DNA of 64,000 bases from Flavobacterium branchiarum (GCF_030409845.1 NZ_JAUFQQ010000005.1:310001-374000); one strand, 5' to 3'; numbered from the stretch's first letter, positions 35,249 through 44,317 are shown. The notes: a model not told the origin generated them from the sequence alone. Program-made: numbers and translations.

Positions 35249-35779
35249 TTAGAAATTAATATTTTGAACTTGACTTTCTTTAATATTTAAAGCAGACATA
35301 ACTTCAGAGTAATTATTTTTATTTACTGAAGCTTTCATTAAAGCTGAAGGCATTATTACTACTCGAAAAGTTTGATTTCTAATAAAATCAGGCACTTCAT
35401 TAAGATTAAAAGAACCAATTACAGTAATTAAAAAATCAACTTTACTAAAATCAAAAAAGTAATCGACAACATCACCATTATCAAAATTAGTTGTTTTTGG
35501 TATTAATTGCCAAATTGGAGTTGCAGAATTTATTTGACCAATTTTTCTATAAATCAAAACAGTTTCATCATTAAATAAATCTCCATCTACATACGCAGCA
35601 AATGCATTAGAAAATTCATATTTAAAGTTTGTTTTTCTCACCAAATCAACATTGTTAATTTGAAATGCCTGAGGTAGAGGAGCATCAAATCCTGGAGGGC
35701 CTATTGGCCCCTCTGGTCCTTCGCAACTTGAAAATGCAACTAATCCTATAATTGCAAAAAGTGTAATTATCTTTTTCAT
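35249..35779 (-). CDS. Small lipoprotein with a short collagen-like segment
   Basis: A 176-residue lipoprotein (lipobox AFSSC, Cys19). Right after the cysteine comes EGPEGPIGPPG, a few Gly-Pro-rich G-x-y triplets as in collagen, then a strand-rich domain (about residues 40-160) with no recognisable motif. Lipoproteins of this form are common in Flavobacterium and have no assigned function. Convergent with the T9SS-protein gene. Probably faces the periplasm or the surface. Confidence 0.8.
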   Translation of the reverse strand: MKKIITLFAIIGLVAFSSCEGPEGPIGPPGFDAPLPQAFQINNVDLVRKTNFKYEFSNAFAAYVDGDLFNDETVLIYRKIGQINSATPIWQLIPKTTNFDNGDVVDYFFDFSKVDFLITVIGSFNLNEVPDFIRNQTFRVVIMPSALMKASVNKNNYSEVMSALNIKESQVQNINF

Positions 35780-35944
35780 GTTTTTTTATTTTTATGTTTT
35801 ATATATAAAGGTATTCCAAAAATCAAACCAAAAAAAATAATCCGCATTGAAATATTCATAAAAAAAATCAAAAAAACATATAACGCACTGAAATCCAATG
35901 TTAAAAACTTTAAAAAATCTCAATTATTTTAAAGAATATTCTTT

Positions 35945-36811
35945 TTAATTTACTACAACTCCGTTTTTAGTCAAGACTTTGTTAAAATACAATACATGAT
36001 ACGGCAATGCATTTTCCCAATATTCCCATGTGTGCGCCCCTGGTCTTTCGGTGTAGTCATGAGCTACTTTATTGTATAACAATCTTCGGTGCAATTCACG
36101 ATTCGGCTCGATTAAGAAATCATCTACGCCACAATCTATTATTAAAGCTAGCTTATTGGCTTTTATTTTATCTACCATTCCTAAAACTGCATTTTGTTTG
36201 TACAGCTCTACATCATTGCTTTTATCTCCAAAAACGGGTTGCATTAGCTTTACAACCTCAGCAGCCGAATCTCGATTTAACATTCCTCCCATATCTACTG
36301 CGCCACTCATACTTCCGGCAGCACAAAATAAATCTGGATGCTTCGCCGATAATGACAATGCTCCGTGTCCTCCCATAGAAAGCCCAGAAATTACTCTTCC
36401 TTTTCTATCGCTAATCGTTCGGTAGGTTTTGTCTATCTTCTCAATTACTTCTTTGGTTATAAACGTTTCAAACTGACTTTCTTTGTTTACTGGGCTATCC
36501 AAGTAAAAACTAAATTTCTCTCCTTCTGGCATTACAATAATCAAATTGTATTGATCGGATAGATTTTGCACTAATTTTTTATCTGGTGTACTTTTTAACC
36601 AATCCCCAAAATGCCCATAAGCACCATGTAATAAATACAATACCGGAAACGAAGCTTTGCTTTTGGAATACGAATTTGGCAATACTACGGCCGCTTTGTA
36701 TGTCTTCCCCATTGCTACGCTCGCTATTTGCAACGTATCTACTTTGGCTCCATAAGTCAAAAGCGAACTGCATAAAAAAGCAGTTATCAATATAATTTTA
36801 ATGTTTTTCAT
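35945..36811 (-). CDS. Exported esterase of the alpha/beta-hydrolase fold
   Basis: A 288-residue exported protein (signal peptide MKNIKIILITAFLCSSLLTY). The nucleophile elbow is ISGLSMGGHGAL (Ser at about residue 145), the oxyanion region FPVLYLLHGAYGHFGDW, the acid in LIIDCGVDDFLIE and the histidine in RPGAHTWEYWENALPYH. This is the esterase D/feruloyl-esterase/antigen 85-like family. The substrate is not known: carbohydrate acyl esters or S-acyl compounds are typical. Upstream lies a repeat field, so the promoter is near the start codon. Confidence 0.9.
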   Translation of the reverse strand: MKNIKIILITAFLCSSLLTYGAKVDTLQIASVAMGKTYKAAVVLPNSYSKSKASFPVLYLLHGAYGHFGDWLKSTPDKKLVQNLSDQYNLIIVMPEGEKFSFYLDSPVNKESQFETFITKEVIEKIDKTYRTISDRKGRVISGLSMGGHGALSLSAKHPDLFCAAGSMSGAVDMGGMLNRDSAAEVVKLMQPVFGDKSNDVELYKQNAVLGMVDKIKANKLALIIDCGVDDFLIEPNRELHRRLLYNKVAHDYTERPGAHTWEYWENALPYHVLYFNKVLTKNGVVVN

Positions 36812-37537
36812 TCTTTTTAAGGTTCTGAGGTTCTAAGTTGCTAAGGTTCTAAGGTTTGAAAAAAGGCTCAAAGGAGCAAAGGTTAAAAAAAGTACTTACG
36901 TACTTAGGCTCAAAGGGACAAAGGTTTTTTCTAAAGGTTCTGAGGCACTAAGATCTTTAAAAGTACTTACATACTTAGGAACAAAGGTTTTTTTGAAAGG
37001 GTCTGAGGTTCTGAGTTGCTAAGGTTCTAAGGTTTGAAAAAAGGCTCAAAGGGACAGAGGTTTTATCTAGATTGAACTCCCAAATTGTCGAGCTTCTTGC
37101 GTGATGCCTCATACCTCGGCATGACAACTTTGCAAATATTTTACGCTTTGAAAAAAGGTACTGAGGTTGTCAGAAACAAAGGGACAAAGGTTAAAAAAAG
37201 TACTGACGTACTTAGGCTCAAAGGGACAGAGTTTTAATCTAGATTGAACTCCCAAATTGTCGAGCTTCTTGCGTGATGCCTCATGCATCGGCATGACAAC
37301 TTTGCAAATATTTTACGCTTTGAAAAAAGGTACTGAGGTTCTCAGAATCAAAGGGACAGAGGTTTTATCTAGATTGAACACACAAAATCATGAGCTACTT
37401 GTGTGATACCTCATGCCTCGGCATGACAACTTTGCGAATATTTTACGCTTAAATTAAACCTTTGCCCCTCTGAACCTCTGAACCTAAAAAACTTAGAATC
37501 TCAGCAACTTAGAACCTTAGTACCTCTAAAAACAAAC
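36812..37537. repeat. Repeat field: word-like repeats with inverted ends and three long direct copies
   Basis: No gene. The left end (36817-36862) reads in words like GGTTCTGAGG, TTCTAAG, TTGCTAAGG. The right end (37459-37527) carries the complement of the same words (CCTCTGAACC, CTTAGAATC, AGCAACTTAGAACC). Between them three direct copies, about 98-118 bp each, lie at 37051-37168, 37223-37340 and 37353-37450. They contain CTAGATTGAAC, CCTCATACCTCGGCATGACA (variants) and AATATTTTACGCTT. Confidence 0.9.
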
Positions 37538-39577
37538 CTACCAAATAACTACTCGTAAGCTATCTGGTTGATACATTTTATCTCCTTTTTTCACATTAAA
37601 TGCTTTATAAAACTCTGGCATATTGCTTAATGGACCATTTACTCTAAATTGTTCTGGAGCGTGTACATCGGTCATGATTTGGTTAATCTTCGACTCGTCT
37701 CTCCTATTTACCATCCATGAGTAAGCATACGAAAGGAAATAACGTTGATCTGGCGTTAAACCGCTAATTTTTTCATTATTTTTATACTGTGCCGTTTTCT
37801 TAAATGCTTCGTAACCTACTACAACACCACCTAAATCAGCAATATTTTCTCCTTGAGTTGCTTCGCCATTAACATGTTTTCCAAGTACAGTAAACTTATT
37901 ATACTGCGAAACAATCAGTTTGGTTTTCTCTTTAAATTTTTTCAAATCTTCAGCTGTCCACCAATTATTTAAATTCCCTTTTTCGTCATATTGGCTTCCT
38001 TGATCGTCAAAACCATGTGTAATTTCATGCCCAAAGAATGAACCTCCAAGAATTCCGTATAAGATGGCATCATCTGGCATTCTTCCTTCATAACCAGGAA
38101 CGATAATATTACAAGCAGGAATTACAATTTCGTTATTACTTGGGTTATAATATGCATTGTATGTTTGTGGTTGCATAACCCATTCGTTTCTATCTACAGC
38201 CTTACCGTATTTATTAACCATATCTGTATAATGCCAAGAATTAGCTCGTATCGCATTACCACAGTAAGAGTTTCTATCGATAGTTAGTTTACTCATGTCT
38301 TTCCATTTATCTGGATATCCAACTTTCATAACAATCTTATTCAGTTTTTGAAGCGCTTTCTGTTTTGTGGTATCGCTCATCCAATCTAATTTCTTAATGT
38401 GCAAAGCAAATACATCACGTATATTATTACCTATCTCTAGTAATTTTTCTTTAACTCCCTTAGGCATATATTCAGCTACGTAAACCTGTCCTACTAAATC
38501 TCCTAAATAATTATCTGTCTGACCAACTACTCTTTTCCATCTTGGTTTTTGAGCGCTAACTCCATTCATTACTGTAGAAAAGAATTTAAAGTTTTGCTTC
38601 TCAACCGCTGCATTTAAGTAATCAGCATAAGAATTTACCAAATTCCATTTAAGATATGTTTTCCATTCTTCAACAGGATGCGTTTTTAGTAACCCATTTA
38701 ATGCTGTAAAAAATTCTGGTTGCCCCACAATTACAGAATCTGCTTTGGCAATTCCTAAAACTGGTAAAACTTTTTTCCAATCAATATTCGACGTTGTTTT
38801 ATTAAATTGTTCTACTGTAAGTTTATTGTAGTTATTTATTGGATCTCTTAGCAACTCCAACTTACGAGATGATTTTGCAAGGGCAGTTTCAAGTTTCATA
38901 ATACTTGCAGCACTTTTAGAAGCTGTAGCTTCATCTTCGCCCATAAATTTCATCATTGTTTTAAGATGAATTAAATACTGCTTACGAATAGAATCATTGC
39001 GCTTATCGGTATCAAGATAAAAATCTCTTTGTCCCATACCTAATCCGCCTTGACTAAAAAACAACGCATATTTTGTACTTATTTTATCGTCTTGCGATAC
39101 ATAAAATGAAAAAGCAGGACTAGCTCCTATTGTTTGTAAATGCGCTATAGAACTCACCAAAGCAGGAATGTCTTTTATAGCTTCAATTTTTTTGATTTCG
39201 TTATTAAGCGGAGACAATCCCGCTTTTTCAATGGCAATTGTATCCATACCAGAGCCATAAAAATCTCCAATTTTCTGCTTATTACTTCCTTTTACAGCCG
39301 ATTTATCTGTAGCCGATTTTTCGCAAATAGTTTTTATTTGCTTATTAATCGTATCCATAATAATTCTCATGATTCCGTTATTGCTATCGGTACTCGGAAT
39401 TGGATTTTTCTTAAACCATCCGTTATTGGCATAATTGAAGAAATCATCTGCAGGATTTACAGTTGTATCTCTGTTTGTTATTAAAGGATCTGGAAATACA
39501 GTTTGCTCTTTTTTACCACAACTTGTGACCATTATTCCTGTTAGAGCAAATACGAAAAGTGTTCTAAATAAATTCAT
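37538..39577 (-). CDS. M13 family (neprilysin-like) zinc metallopeptidase, lipoprotein
   Basis: A 679-residue lipoprotein (lipobox MVTSC, Cys20). The zinc site is GHEITHGFDDQG (HExxH) and the third ligand lies in GENIADLGG about 60 residues on (ExxxD). Other M13 landmarks: NPADDFFNYANNGWFKKNPI near the N-terminus, NAYYNPSNNEIVIPA, LSYAYSWMVNRRDE and RVNGPLSNMPEFYKAFNVKK at the C-terminus. M13 enzymes cut small peptides; the bacterial ones are envelope oligopeptidases. It is usually a single gene in Flavobacterium. Confidence 0.95.
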   Translation of the reverse strand: MNLFRTLFVFALTGIMVTSCGKKEQTVFPDPLITNRDTTVNPADDFFNYANNGWFKKNPIPSTDSNNGIMRIIMDTINKQIKTICEKSATDKSAVKGSNKQKIGDFYGSGMDTIAIEKAGLSPLNNEIKKIEAIKDIPALVSSIAHLQTIGASPAFSFYVSQDDKISTKYALFFSQGGLGMGQRDFYLDTDKRNDSIRKQYLIHLKTMMKFMGEDEATASKSAASIMKLETALAKSSRKLELLRDPINNYNKLTVEQFNKTTSNIDWKKVLPVLGIAKADSVIVGQPEFFTALNGLLKTHPVEEWKTYLKWNLVNSYADYLNAAVEKQNFKFFSTVMNGVSAQKPRWKRVVGQTDNYLGDLVGQVYVAEYMPKGVKEKLLEIGNNIRDVFALHIKKLDWMSDTTKQKALQKLNKIVMKVGYPDKWKDMSKLTIDRNSYCGNAIRANSWHYTDMVNKYGKAVDRNEWVMQPQTYNAYYNPSNNEIVIPACNIIVPGYEGRMPDDAILYGILGGSFFGHEITHGFDDQGSQYDEKGNLNNWWTAEDLKKFKEKTKLIVSQYNKFTVLGKHVNGEATQGENIADLGGVVVGYEAFKKTAQYKNNEKISGLTPDQRYFLSYAYSWMVNRRDESKINQIMTDVHAPEQFRVNGPLSNMPEFYKAFNVKKGDKMYQPDSLRVVIW

Positions 39578-40117
39578 TAAGTTATCTTTTTGGTTGTTTT
39601 GATTAAATCTAACGATCTACTGCTTGTTTGTTACAAAATTCTAAAAAACAAGTATGTAAATATAAATTTTTCTAACATACAAAATGAATCATTTTACAAT
39701 TAACCGCTTACTTCTAAGTCATTACTTAATGAAAGTATTTAACTTTTATTGGCACAAATATTTTAACGCATAGAAGAAACATGTTTTAACAATGCCAAAA
39801 AAGATTAGTTAAAAGAGCTATTCTTTTGATTTTACAGAATAGGAAATCATCAAAAATGCGACATTCAACTAGTTGCTTTTTACTTTAAAATCATTTTTTA
39901 CATATCAATTACCATAAAAATGCAAAATACTGATTAAAAAAAGTGCTAAAATAAAAACCAAAACTTCTCTAAATCCGTATATAGCAACAGATCGCAAAGA
40001 AGCAACTTTAAATCAGCAACTTAGATCTGAAATTTAACATAATATAAATATTTCTGTTAGCAAACTATTTGTAGTTTTGCGCACCACGATTTTGAAAATT
40101 AAAACAAAAACAAAGAC
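39578..40117. other. Intergenic region without a gene
   Basis: An AT-rich stretch of 540 bp. The only signals are a -7-like TAGTTTTG at 40072-40079 upstream of the small secreted gene and some AACTTAGATCTG-like words. Nothing coding was found on either strand. Confidence 0.45.
40072..40079 (+). promoter_or_regulatory. Probable -7 element of the small secreted protein gene
   Basis: TAGTTTTG matches TAnnTTTG, 38 nt before the start codon. The -33 region has only TGTTAGC. Confidence 0.4.
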
Positions 40118-40498
40118 ATGAAGAAGATTTTAGGATTAAGCTTAGTATTGGTTATTTTTTTGACAACAATGAGTACTTATGCAATTGATGGAAGAGGTGA
40201 TTATATTTTGAATATAAAAACCGGAAATGGCAAAGTGGTTAGTTTTACCTTGAATGGGGAACAAAAATCGAATTTCTCTATTTTTGATAACGAGAAACAT
40301 TTGATATACAAAGGAACTGCAACTAATGAAGTTGAGATTTCAAAAACATTAAGCCTTGAAGAATTCCCAGCAGGAACTTACTATCTTGAAGTACAAGTCA
40401 ATGCTAAGACTGTAAAACATGAGATTCTTGTAAAATCTTCTAAAACAAATAAAAAGACTGACGAAACCGTGAATAAAAACCCCGCTTTTCGTCGTTAA
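40118..40498 (+). CDS. Small exported hypothetical protein with a T9SS-tail-like beta fold
   Basis: A 126-residue exported protein (signal peptide MKKILGLSLVLVIFLTTMST). The mature part is a compact beta-sandwich: GKVVSFTLNGEQKSNFSIFD, EVEISKTLSLEEFPAGTYYL, EVQVNAKTVKHEIL. It ends in a basic tail with KTNKKTDETVNKNPAFRR. The pattern recalls the DUF3244 or T9SS sorting-domain fold in miniature, but it is the whole protein, not a C-terminal tag. The function is unknown. The gene is convergent with the orphan antitoxin gene. Confidence 0.7.
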   Translation: MKKILGLSLVLVIFLTTMSTYAIDGRGDYILNIKTGNGKVVSFTLNGEQKSNFSIFDNEKHLIYKGTATNEVEISKTLSLEEFPAGTYYLEVQVNAKTVKHEILVKSSKTNKKTDETVNKNPAFRR

Positions 40499-40521
40499 TT
40501 ACCGTTTTTATTATAAATGAG

Positions 40522-40556
40522 AAAGACAGTCTAAAAATTTAGACTGTCTTTTTTTA
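40522..40556. terminator. Bidirectional terminator before the ParD-like gene
   Basis: AAAGACAGTCTAAA (40522-40535) pairs with TTTAGACTGTCTTT (40538-40551), with a T-run on the plus side (40549-40555). It lies 24 bp after the secreted-protein gene and 5 bp before the end of the convergent antitoxin-like gene. Confidence 0.85.
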
Positions 40557-40560
40557 TGTT

Positions 40561-40737
40561 TTAAGATTTTGTTTCTCTTTGAGTCTTTATCTTTTTTAAA
40601 TATTCTATAGGATTAAAATCTTCCACTTGACCACTATTAATTCCTTTTTGAATTTCATTCCTTAAAAGGTTTAAAACATTATCATCAATAGAATCTTGAA
40701 GACCATTGGAGAGCGATTTTGACATTTTATTTTCCAT
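40561..40737 (-). CDS. Orphan ParD-like antitoxin
   Basis: A 58-residue frame on the minus strand (ATG 40737, stop 40561) encodes MENKMSKSLSNGLQDSIDDN then VLNLLRNEIQKGINSGQVED and FNPIEYLKKIKTQRETKS. The ending, helical L-R-xE-I-xxGI-SGxVEDFxP-EYLKKI, is the conserved C-terminal stretch of ParD/CopG-type antitoxins (compare LRxxLEEGxxSGxxxDFdxxxFL). It is shorter than classical ParD (about 80 aa) and has no clear ribbon-helix-helix. There is no ParE/RelE toxin next to it, so it is either an orphan or a relic. It sits just downstream of two XRE regulator genes on the same strand. Confidence 0.7.
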   Translation of the reverse strand: MENKMSKSLSNGLQDSIDDNVLNLLRNEIQKGINSGQVEDFNPIEYLKKIKTQRETKS

Positions 40738-40767
40738 TAGATTAAAATTTAAAAAGCCAAAAGATTT

Positions 40768-41175
40768 TTATTTTTCTTTTAGTAATTTCTCTAAATATTC
40801 AACTTTATCTTTTTCGGCTTGAAGTAAACGCTCGTACAATTTTTTATTTTCATCTACAGATTCCATTAACTTATCTAATGGATTGAAAGTACAAGTGTTG
40901 TAATTATTAAAATTATTATCTGAATCATTGAAAGTATTGAAATAGTTAAAGACACTTTCATCAGAAAAATTCTTAATTGCTTCAACAGTGACACCAAGTG
41001 CTTTTGCTACTTCAATTAGTTTATCTTCATCTACCGTTTCACTATTCTCAATAATAGATACAGCTTGTTGGTTTGTTCCCATGGCCTGCGCCAAAGCTTC
41101 CTGCTTCATATCACGAATTTCACGAATACGGCTAATTTTTCGCCCTATATGATTTGGTTTTGTTAGTCTGCTCAT
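40768..41175 (-). CDS. XRE-family helix-turn-helix regulator with C-terminal coiled coil
   Basis: A 135-residue cytoplasmic DNA-binding protein. The HTH domain spans about residues 8-65 (GRKISRIREIRDMKQEALAQ, AMGTNQQAVSIIENSETVDE). A Asn/Phe-rich linker follows (NYFNTFNDSDNNFNNYNT), then a coiled coil (MESVDENKKLYERLLQAEKD, KVEYLEKLL). Regulators of this shape are common in Flavobacterium and generally of unknown target. It lies 30 bp from the ParD-like gene and could regulate it or itself. Confidence 0.85.
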   Translation of the reverse strand: MSRLTKPNHIGRKISRIREIRDMKQEALAQAMGTNQQAVSIIENSETVDEDKLIEVAKALGVTVEAIKNFSDESVFNYFNTFNDSDNNFNNYNTCTFNPLDKLMESVDENKKLYERLLQAEKDKVEYLEKLLKEK

Positions 41176-41302
41176 AATTCAAAGATAATAATTAAGTATA
41201 ATATAAGCCAATATGTAAAAAACATATTTGTTTTTACAATAAAATCTATTTCTTTCTCACTTCGCTAAAGCGAGCTTCTTGGTCGAGCACCTAAGCTAAA
41301 TC

Positions 41303-41542
41303 CTAGACTTCTCTTTTCATTGAGAAATCTAATAACTCTTTAGGTTCAATATCTAAAGCGTTAGCAATTTTCACAAGAGTTCTTATACCTGTGTTTAATT
41401 TTGCAACTTCTATTCTGGATATTTGAGATTTGGTAACGCCACAATAATTGGCTAGATCTTGTTGAGAAATTCCCTTTTTATCACGTAGCTGTCTAATGTG
41501 AATTCCAAAATTTACAATAAAAGATTCTTCTGAAATATTCAT
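41303..41542 (-). CDS. Small XRE-family regulator
   Basis: A 79-residue protein that is almost only a Cro/CI-type HTH (residues about 10-66): FGIHIRQLRDKKGISQQDLA, NYCGVTKSQISRIEVAKLNT, GIRTLVKIANALDIEPKELL. It has no other domain and could regulate a neighbouring mobile or toxin-antitoxin gene; no partner is evident. It is separated from the longer XRE gene by 127 bp that carries a CGAGCTTCTTGGTCGAGCAC-type repeat word, also found at 41.85 kb. Confidence 0.85.
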   Translation of the reverse strand: MNISEESFIVNFGIHIRQLRDKKGISQQDLANYCGVTKSQISRIEVAKLNTGIRTLVKIANALDIEPKELLDFSMKREV

Positions 41543-41927
41543 ATTCCAAAATTGGCAAGATTTATTTTGTTTACGTAGGCTAATTTACCTACAAATCTTC
41601 ATGTTTAATAAAAAAAAAGGAAGATATACGAAAACTTGTGCTTTTAAGTAACAAAAACCTCAGCGATAGCGAATAGACGAAGTAACCACATCTTGTAACT
41701 CGACAATTTAACAATACTTTATGTTAGTTCCCAGCGGAGTTTCTTCGTTCCTCAGAAAGACAAGACTGAGCAAAGAAAACACGCAAACTTGTGCTTTTAA
41801 GTAATAAAAACCTCAGCGATAGCAAATAGACAAAGTAATCCTTTTCTAGTGCATATATCTTGCTCGTGCATCTAAGCTAAATCAATTATTTATTTCTATT
41901 CGTATATTTTTACATAAAACAAAATGA
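41543..41927. repeat. Intergenic stretch with a 54-bp direct repeat
   Basis: AAACTTGTGCTTTTAAGTAA ... CCTCAGCGATAGC ... AGTAA occurs at 41632-41685 and again at 41785-41838 with four differences. The region also contains CCCAGCGGAGTTTCTTCGTT-like words. No gene is visible. Confidence 0.7.
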
Positions 41928-41990
41928 ACCCAATGAACAAACTTTGGTAGCTTCCATTAAGTGAGTAAATAAGTTTTCATTTTTGATCGC
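41928..41990 (-). pseudogene. Third, truncated copy of the icmF 3' segment
   Basis: On the minus strand this reads [20 protein letters not shown], which is identical to the intact icmF C-terminal segment 44405-44492 at the protein level, but without the flanking [11 protein letters not shown], stop codon or terminator. It lies immediately downstream of the BRO-N gene. The identical [11 protein letters not shown] suggests it came from the intact gene or a common ancestor rather than from the second copy, which reads YAHLMEATKFC. Confidence 0.85.
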
Positions 41991-42019
41991 ATCAAAAAAA
42001 CAATTTATAAAGAAATATT

Positions 42020-42847
42020 TCATTTTTTTAATGACTTAAAAGTATCTTTAGCATTTAATGAAGATACCACTTTTTGACCCGTTTTTGATTCTAATTCTGT
42101 CAATGCTACTTTAGCTACATTACCACCTTGTTGAGCAATTTCTTTGCTTTTTTCAAAACCATCAGGATTAACAGCAGTTGAAATATCTTTAGTAGAAGCT
42201 TCAGCGAGCATATTCAAAATAAGCTCAGTATTACTCATATTATCTCTCAAATTCTCTTTTTTTAGTCCTTTAAGTATTTTGTACTCTTTAGTGGTATTAC
42301 CAGACCACGTTTTCGAAATAATATCGGTCAATACAGCAAATTGAACTCCTTCTTTAATTCCTTTATTTTTCCATTCTTTAGTTAATTCATTACGAATTTC
42401 AATACTTTTAAGTCGTTGGTTTATCCAGCTTTCTGAATACCCCATTTGCAAATATTGCTCTAAAGCGCGATCAATGGAAAGTTCCGGATCTTGCATTTCG
42501 TCTAATCTTTCATTTGCAATTTGAGCCAGCCATAATTTAAATGGTTCAGCTTTTGGTGACGGAATTGACTGTATCAAACGAAATAATTGTTCCGTATCCG
42601 CTACATCAGTCAAACGCATTTTACCATCAGATGCTTGTAATTTCAAACGTCCGATTTTTGCGGACACTTCACTTCCTTCTTTCTGTAACTTAACTTTTAA
42701 ATCATTCCAATACTTTCTTGATCTATCAGAATTCGTTAATACTTCAATAACATCAACAATAGAAAAATACCATTTCTCTTCTTCTTGACTCCAAATAGTT
42801 CTTACTTTCTTTTCTTCGAATAATTGGATGTTTCCTAACTGACTCAT
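42020..42847 (-). CDS. BRO-N domain protein (phage antirepressor/DinD-like)
   Basis: A 275-residue cytoplasmic protein. The BRO-N domain is at the N-terminus (WYFSIVDVIEVLTNSDRSRK, YWNDLKVKLQKE, MRLTDVADTEQLFRLIQSIP, SPKAEPFKLWLAQIANERLD). The C-terminal part (LKGLKKENLRDNMSNTELIL, NMLAEASTKDIS, QQGGNVAKVALTELESKTGQ) resembles the C-terminal domain of DinD-type proteins. BRO-N genes are mostly carried by phages and mobile elements. The gene lies between two pieces of icmF 3' end and is not related to its neighbours; base composition is similar. Confidence 0.85.
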   Translation of the reverse strand: MSQLGNIQLFEEKKVRTIWSQEEEKWYFSIVDVIEVLTNSDRSRKYWNDLKVKLQKEGSEVSAKIGRLKLQASDGKMRLTDVADTEQLFRLIQSIPSPKAEPFKLWLAQIANERLDEMQDPELSIDRALEQYLQMGYSESWINQRLKSIEIRNELTKEWKNKGIKEGVQFAVLTDIISKTWSGNTTKEYKILKGLKKENLRDNMSNTELILNMLAEASTKDISTAVNPDGFEKSKEIAQQGGNVAKVALTELESKTGQKVVSSLNAKDTFKSLKK

Positions 42848-42954
42848 AATACTGTAATTTGTAATAAATTCTATATTTCAAATTTAAGATATTTATTTTC
42901 AATAAAACTAAAAAAAAATTAAGAAAAAACTTATATTCAGTTCTCTTGTTGTGA

Positions 42955-43183
42955 AACAAAAAAACCTCTCATTTCTAGAGAGGTTTTCTAAATCTATAAA
43001 ATTGTAAAATCTACATATTTCTTCTGTACTGTCCTCCTACTTCAAACAAAGCTGAAGTAATCTGACCCAATGAACAAAACTTTGTAGCTTCCATTAAGTG
43101 AGCATATAAGTTTTCATTTTTAATCGCTGCTTCTTGCAAGGTATTTAAATGATCTTTTACCGATTCTTTATGAAACTCATGTA
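42955..43183 (-). pseudogene. Second copy of the icmF 3' end, with stop codon and terminator
   Basis: On the minus strand the segment encodes [57 protein letters not shown] and a stop at about 43017, then the same hairpin as behind icmF. It aligns with 44318-44546 over about 229 bp with few differences (for example YAHL/FTHL, KFC/KVC and one extra base in the hairpin). It begins right after the stop of the RhuM gene. No start codon or upstream part of icmF is present, so it is a duplicated fragment, not a gene. Confidence 0.92.
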
Positions 43184-43193
43184 AGTGTGGACA

Positions 43194-44210
43194 TTAATTC
43201 GATTTGTTTTTTATTTTATCTTCTAATTGTTTCAAATCTTCCAAATCTTGTTCATCAGCTTTTTGAGCATCTAAGCTCTTTCGTTGCGTGTTAAACTTTT
43301 CGTAAATAAGGTCAACTTTTTTTTCCATTTCTACGTGACTTATACTTCCTTTATGATCCAATACTTTTTTATCATTAAATTCAATAATACGATCTATATT
43401 GGTTTTCCAAAAACTCATAGTGATGTCTTGTCTATTTTTTGCTCTTAACTCTGCCGTTTCAAGAAATACAACCACAAAGCGATTCAGACTGTCAATTTCA
43501 TCACTGGTAAGATAATTTTTAGCAATATAAATATCTTGTTTCCTTACTAAGCTACCTTTCCAACTGGTTAAAGCCATATTAGGCTCGTCTGGATTAGCTC
43601 GAGAAACGATTATTTCAGTCGCAGTTTTATCAGTAATAGCATATAAAATTTTATTTTGTGTTTCGGCAAAAAACATCTGAGTTGCTTTATCTGTTTTATC
43701 ATAATCACTGCTTAAAGAAAATAAGTCCCTAACTTTTTGATAAAACCTTTTCTCTGAGGCTCGAACATCACGTATCCGATCGAGTAACTCATCAAAATAG
43801 TCCATTCTTCCGTTAGGATTCTTAAGACGCTCGTCATCCATGACAAAACCCTTAATCATAAATTCTTGCAAATTTTGATTTGCCCATTGACGAAATTGAA
43901 TTCCTCTTTTACTTCGTACTCTAAAACCTATCGCCAAAACCATTGCTAAAGAATAAAAAGTAACCGTATATTTTTTGCCATCTGAGGCAGTTGTCAAGTA
44001 ATCCTTGACAACTGAAAACTCATCTAACTCTCTCTCTTTTAATATATTTATAACATGTAAACTAATATTTTGTTTAGAGGTGTCAAAAAGTTCTGCTAAT
44101 TGATTTTGGTTCAACCATGCATCACCATCTCTGGCAAAAAGTGCCACAGAAGATTTTCCATCAATTGTATTATAAATAATGATTTCTTGTTTATCCATAC
44201 TAAAAGGCAT
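43194..44210 (-). CDS. RhuM-family protein
   Basis: A 338-residue cytoplasmic protein. Signature of the RhuM (virulence RhuM) family: WLNQNQLAELFDTSKQNISL near residue 30-50, VTFYSLAMVLAIGFRVRSKR, GIQFRQWANQNLQEFMIKGF, VMDDERLKN, FAETQNKILYAITDKTATEI and a central YLTSDEIDSLNRFVVVFLE. RhuM was named for a Salmonella pathogenicity-island gene; the family is widespread on mobile islands and its function is not known. The gene lies between the intact icmF end and the second icmF copy, and its stop codon is 11 bp from the copy. Confidence 0.88.
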   Translation of the reverse strand: MPFSMDKQEIIIYNTIDGKSSVALFARDGDAWLNQNQLAELFDTSKQNISLHVINILKERELDEFSVVKDYLTTASDGKKYTVTFYSLAMVLAIGFRVRSKRGIQFRQWANQNLQEFMIKGFVMDDERLKNPNGRMDYFDELLDRIRDVRASEKRFYQKVRDLFSLSSDYDKTDKATQMFFAETQNKILYAITDKTATEIIVSRANPDEPNMALTSWKGSLVRKQDIYIAKNYLTSDEIDSLNRFVVVFLETAELRAKNRQDITMSFWKTNIDRIIEFNDKKVLDHKGSISHVEMEKKVDLIYEKFNTQRKSLDAQKADEQDLEDLKQLEDKIKNKSN

Positions 44211-44317
44211 TGTAATATTTTAACAGCTATTTTGATTTGCTAAAGTATTGAAATATTTAATTAAGCAATTTATATTAATTCTTTAAATGGTATGATTATT
44301 TAAAGAATTAATTTTAG

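Noticed and set aside
36007..36425. Two overlapping plus-strand frames inside the esterase gene
   Set aside because: The minus-strand gene shows a signal peptide and complete hydrolase motifs; the plus frames have none.
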